Assembly (NCBI GenBank): GCA_947380655.1
Contig: CANCRX010000115.1
Span: forward strand, 1-8,912
Direction: 5' to 3'
Source of the DNA: Alcaligenaceae bacterium
Lineage (GTDB): Bacteria; Pseudomonadota; Gammaproteobacteria; Burkholderiales; Burkholderiaceae_B
DNA: 8,912 nt
The notes under the pieces were generated by a model. The model worked only from the letters and a program-made list of their open reading frames with translations, was not told the origin of the DNA and did not search any database. Both the position numbers and the translations under genes were made by a program. Positions 6,165-8,912 of this stretch are shown one piece after another. How positions within the stretch are numbered: the stretch's first letter is position 1; the number at the start of each line of letters is the position of its first letter.

Positions 6165-6467
6165 ATGGAAACTGGGCTGAGTCAAGACGCGATAATAAAA
6201 ATCCAGCGCACGCTTTCCCAATTCGCAGACATCGAAAAAGCTGTTTTATATGGCTCGCGTGCTAAAGGCAATTACAAATCAGGTTCTGATATTGATTTGA
6301 CTTTGTATGGTGCTGGATTGTCGCAAGAAACGCTTATGGATGTTTCTATGGCGTTGGATGACTTATTGCTACCTTATACGATTGATCTATCAATCTATGC
6401 GAGTCTTGATCACCCTGCACTACGCGAGCATATTGATCGCGTAGGCCTGGTCTTTTATCAGCGATAG
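6165..6467 (+). CDS. Minimal nucleotidyltransferase (MNT/MntA-type) antitoxin
   Basis: The product is 100 residues from the ATG at 6165; a GTG directly before it (6162) is an alternative. It has the defining polymerase-beta-like signature GS-x10-D-x-D: Gly30-Ser31, Asp42 and Asp44 in GSRAKGNYKSGSDIDL. The third metal-binding carboxylate is Asp74 in YTIDLSIY. Family knowledge: MNT proteins of the HI0073/MntA type transfer AMP from ATP to the tyrosine of the HEPN RNase motif and so silence the toxin. With all catalytic acids intact, this is expected to be an active adenylyltransferase. The toxin-first order and 5-bp spacing suggest translational coupling. The 3' end is only 16 bp from the end of the convergent Bug gene. 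Confidence 0.9.
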   Translation: METGLSQDAIIKIQRTLSQFADIEKAVLYGSRAKGNYKSGSDIDLTLYGAGLSQETLMDVSMALDDLLLPYTIDLSIYASLDHPALREHIDRVGLVFYQR

Positions 6468-6483
6468 TTTTTAGCCCGATATG

Positions 6484-7485
6484 TCAATCTGACAACTCAA
6501 CTTTGGCTTGTTTCATCACTTCGCCGTAGTGTTTGTATTCATTGTTGATAAACGTCTGAAATTTCGCAGGTGACTCCATCGTCTGCGGGACGATCGCAGC
6601 TTTTTTGAGTTTGTCTTGTACGTCAGGACGTGCGACAACTTTAACGATGGCATCATTAATTTTGTTAATCACGTCCGCTGGCGTTTTTGCAGGGGCAAAG
6701 ACACCGACCCAGTTCACCGCGGTGAAATTCGGCAGATCTTCTTTGGCGGTTGGCGTATTGGGCAGGAAGTCAATTCGATTCTCTGTTGTGACCGCCAGTA
6801 CATTCAGTCGTCCGTCTTGTGCCATCGGCAAGATGGGGGATAAGTCCATCACCACGCCGTCCACATGCCCCGCGATCGTATCGGTCACTGCGGGACCACC
6901 ACCCTTGTAGGGTACGTGTACCAACTTGCCGTTTGAAGCTGTAGTGAGCATTTCGATCGTGAGGTGGCTCAAAGAACCTGTGCCTGAAGAGGAAAGAGTG
7001 ATCTGGCGCGTTTTTGATAAGGCGAACAACTCTCCCAGAGTTTTGACATTGGGCAGACTGTTATTGATCGCAATCGCTTGAGGAGAAAGCCCGACCATAT
7101 TGACAGCAATCAAATCTGTTGGCGTATGAAAAGGGGGCTTAATCTTTGTTTGGGGCGAGACGACGATTGGGCTCAGACTGGAGAGCAGTAGCGTATGACC
7201 GTCAGGCGCAGATTTAACGACATAAGCACCAGAGATCATGCCGGCTGCACCGGTTTTGTTTTCAACGACAACGGTGGTTGCCAGTAACTCACCTAAATAG
7301 GGGGCGATAATGCGTGCGGCAATATCGTTTGAACCGCCTGGTGCGAAACCGACCACCATCGTGATAGGTTTGCCAGAGAAGTCCTGGGCGCGTGTTGTCG
7401 TGTGCAGGAATGCTGTGCTGGTAATCATGGCCGATAGCAAAGCAAAACCAAGTCGCACACGGCGACTCTGTGTTTGGGTTGTCAT
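6484..7485 (-). CDS. Bug/TctC-family periplasmic substrate-binding protein (second, convergent)
   Basis: The product is 333 residues, with the ATG at 7483-7485 preceded by GGAG (7493-7496) at a 7-nt spacing. Seen: a signal peptide with a polar, arginine-rich start (SRRVRL, 7-12), a hydrophobic core, and likely cleavage after TRA33. The double arginine resembles a Tat motif but is not a good match. The mature protein begins KPITMVVGFAPGGSND (39-54), then VVVENKTGAAG, HVPYKGGGPAV and WVGVFAPAKTPADV, the standard Bug blocks. It is only distantly similar to the Bug protein at 1587, so it is not a recent duplicate and probably binds a different carboxylate-type ligand. It is transcribed toward the antitoxin gene and separated from hslU by a terminator, so it is probably monocistronic. 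No transporter membrane genes are adjacent. Confidence 0.95.
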   Translation of the reverse strand: MTTQTQSRRVRLGFALLSAMITSTAFLHTTTRAQDFSGKPITMVVGFAPGGSNDIAARIIAPYLGELLATTVVVENKTGAAGMISGAYVVKSAPDGHTLLLSSLSPIVVSPQTKIKPPFHTPTDLIAVNMVGLSPQAIAINNSLPNVKTLGELFALSKTRQITLSSSGTGSLSHLTIEMLTTASNGKLVHVPYKGGGPAVTDTIAGHVDGVVMDLSPILPMAQDGRLNVLAVTTENRIDFLPNTPTAKEDLPNFTAVNWVGVFAPAKTPADVINKINDAIVKVVARPDVQDKLKKAAIVPQTMESPAKFQTFINNEYKHYGEVMKQAKVELSD

Positions 7486-7568
7486 GTTTTATCTCCGTTA
7501 GTCGCGATGGCTGAGATAGGTTTTAATCACCTGTTTAGCTCGCGGATCTGTTTTTTTACAGTCTAGCG
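7486..7568 (-). promoter_or_regulatory. Leader/promoter region of the second Bug gene
   Basis: This short gap between the hslU terminator and the Bug start must carry the Bug promoter if the terminator is efficient. It is AT-rich and includes CTGTTTTTTTACAG (7548-7561). I could not pick a convincing -35/-10 pair. The GGAG ribosome site is at 7493-7496 (minus strand). Confidence 0.3.
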
Positions 7569-7594
7569 GAAAACCGCCCCGAGCAGGGCGGTTG
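7569..7594 (-). terminator. Rho-independent terminator of hslU
   Basis: On the minus strand a perfect 8-bp GC-rich stem, AACCGCCC/GGGCGGTT (7586-7593 pairing with 7572-7579), encloses a 6-nt loop. The RNA then runs into four U residues (7570-7573, partly within the stem). It lies about 12 bp after the hslU stop codon, the expected place for termination of the hslVU transcript. The U-run is short, so termination may be incomplete. Confidence 0.8.
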
Positions 7595-7604
7595 GATCGA
7601 TTTT

Positions 7605-8912
7605 TTACAAAACGTAACGTGCGAGATCTTGACTGCCTGCGGCTTCTGCGAGCTTGTCGTTCACATAGGCCGTATCAATCTGTATGGTCTGTCCGCTACT
7701 GGCGGTCGCATCGAACGAAAGATCCTCAAGCAACTTTTCCATGACGGTATACAGACGACGGGCACCGATATTTTCGGTACGTTCATTGACCTCAAAGGCC
7801 AGCTCCGCCAGGCGTGCAATGCCATCCTCGGTAAAGGCCAGCTGCACATCTTCTGTCGCAAGTAGCGCAGAATATTGTTTGGTGAGCGAGGCATCGGTAT
7901 CGCACAGGATACGGACAAAGTCTGCTGCGGTCAGTGAGTCGAGTTCAACGCGGATTGGAAAGCGGCCCTGTAATTCAGGGATCAGATCCGAGGGACGAGA
8001 TAAATGAAATGCACCTGAGGCGATGAACAGAATGTGATCGGTCCGGATCATGCCGTACTTGGTTGTAACCGTCGTACCCTCGACCAGTGGTAACAAATCG
8101 CGTTGCACGCCTTGACGCGAAACGTCTGCGCCACCGGATTCGCTGCGCGTGGCGATTTTATCGATCTCGTCCAGAAACACGATACCGTGCTGCTCTACTT
8201 TTGTGATGGCGGCCGTTCTTAACTCTTCTTCGTTCACGCGATTGCTTGCCTCTTCGTCAACGAGCATTTTGAAGGCTTCTTTGACCGTCATCTTGCGCGT
8301 TTTCTTTTTTTCTTTTGCAAGACCCGCAAACATACCCTTGAGTTGTTCGGTCATATCCTCCATGCCGGGTGGCCCCATGATGTCCATTTGTGGGCTGGCT
8401 TGAGCGACTTCAATTTCTATTTCTGTGGCGTCGAGTTGACCTTCGCGCAGACGCTTGCGAAAGGTCTGGCGTGCGGCGTTTTCTTCACGAACGGGTGAGC
8501 CGTCGGCTGCGCGTGGCGGCGCCACCAGTACATCGAGAATGCGATCTTCAGCAGCATCCTCGGCCTGTGCCCGTACGCGCTTCATTTCTTCTTGCCGAGT
8601 TTGTTTGATCGAGATTTCTGCCAGATCACGAATAATCGTGTCGACATCACGCCCAACATACCCGACCTCGGTGAATTTGGTCGCTTCGATTTTGATGAAG
8701 GGTGCGCGGGCGAGTTTGGCCAGACGACGCGCGATTTCAGTTTTCCCCACACCGGTTGGTCCGATCATCAGAATGTTTTTCGGATGAATTTCAGTGCGCA
8801 GCGGCTCGGCAACTTGTTGACGACGCCAGCGATTGCGCAGGGCGACAGCGACCGAGCGTTTGGCACGCTGTTGTCCAACAATATGTTTATCAAGTTCGGA
8901 GACGATCTCCGA
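7605..8912 (-). CDS. hslU: HslU, ATPase subunit of the HslVU (ClpYQ) protease (N-terminus cut off)
   Basis: 435 codons are visible, entering the window at SEIVSELDKHIVGQ. By comparison with known HslU (about 443 residues) only some 8 N-terminal residues are missing. Seen: Walker A GPTGVGKT (8739-8762), pore loop GYVGRD that pulls substrate, the charged helical I-domain including KEKKKTRKMTVKEAFKML, Walker B VFLDEID, the FIASGAFHLSRPSDLIPELQ sensor region, the NIGARRL sensor-2 motif, and a C-terminal tail ending ARYVL, which docks into HslV. Role: this AAA+ hexamer unfolds proteins and feeds them to the HslV peptidase in the cytoplasm, degrading misfolded and regulatory proteins. hslV normally lies immediately upstream, here beyond the window edge. 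A terminator follows the gene. Apart from the window cut, nothing is abnormal. Confidence 0.98.
   Translation of the reverse strand, partial: SEIVSELDKHIVGQQRAKRSVAVALRNRWRRQQVAEPLRTEIHPKNILMIGPTGVGKTEIARRLAKLARAPFIKIEATKFTEVGYVGRDVDTIIRDLAEISIKQTRQEEMKRVRAQAEDAAEDRILDVLVAPPRAADGSPVREENAARQTFRKRLREGQLDATEIEIEVAQASPQMDIMGPPGMEDMTEQLKGMFAGLAKEKKKTRKMTVKEAFKMLVDEEASNRVNEEELRTAAITKVEQHGIVFLDEIDKIATRSESGGADVSRQGVQRDLLPLVEGTTVTTKYGMIRTDHILFIASGAFHLSRPSDLIPELQGRFPIRVELDSLTAADFVRILCDTDASLTKQYSALLATEDVQLAFTEDGIARLAELAFEVNERTENIGARRLYTVMEKLLEDLSFDATASSGQTIQIDTAYVNDKLAEAAGSQDLARYVL

Noticed and set aside
6482..6494. TGTCA-ATC-TGACA hairpin at the end of the convergent Bug gene
   Set aside because: The stem is only 5 bp, AT-containing, with a 3-nt loop and no U-run on either side. 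It is too weak to call a terminator.
6605..6910. Plus-strand frame of 101 codons inside the second Bug gene
   Set aside because: It is a shadow of a conserved Bug coding region with no independent signals.
8455..8787. Plus-strand 110-codon frame opposite hslU
   Set aside because: It is antisense to the Walker A and I-domain coding region of hslU. The Ser/Arg-rich translation is a codon-bias artefact.

Overview
The window looks like chromosomal DNA of a betaproteobacterium, most likely in the Alcaligenaceae/Burkholderiales. The evidence is two orphan Bug/TctC-type periplasmic binding proteins (a family greatly expanded there), a typical proteobacterial hslU, and moderate GC with ordinary codon use. 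The family-level placement is an inference. No tRNA, rRNA, CRISPR array or insertion sequence was seen, and no gene-free stretch exceeds 300 bases.

Layout. Positions 1-1400 (minus) hold a TcuA/fumarate-reductase-like FAD flavoprotein whose last ~24 residues lie beyond the window edge. A 186-bp AT-rich divergent intergenic region (1401-1586) carries a perfect 12-bp palindrome. From 1587 to 5695 (plus) runs a compact operon-like series: a Bug solute-binding protein, an Asp/Glu-racemase-superfamily protein lacking both usual catalytic cysteines, a second flavoprotein paralogous to the first, and an SDR oxidoreductase. A two-gene HEPN/MNT (HepT/MntA-type) toxin-antitoxin module follows on the same strand (5740-6467). 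A second Bug gene (6484-7485, minus) converges on it. Beyond it are a rho-independent terminator and then hslU (7605 to beyond 8912, minus), cut at its N-terminus by the window end.

How the genes may work together. The two flavoproteins, the SDR and the racemase-fold protein look like a catabolic set for a carboxylated compound. The Bug protein would be its periplasmic receptor, for import or sensing. No TctA/TctB membrane subunits, no flavoprotein electron-transfer partner and no transcription factor are visible, so transport, electron acceptor and regulator must lie outside the window. The substrate cannot be read from the sequence. The HEPN/MNT pair has all its signature residues and its own plausible promoter, so it is probably an independent stability or defence module. 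hslU is a housekeeping protease-chaperone gene and marks the return to core genome.
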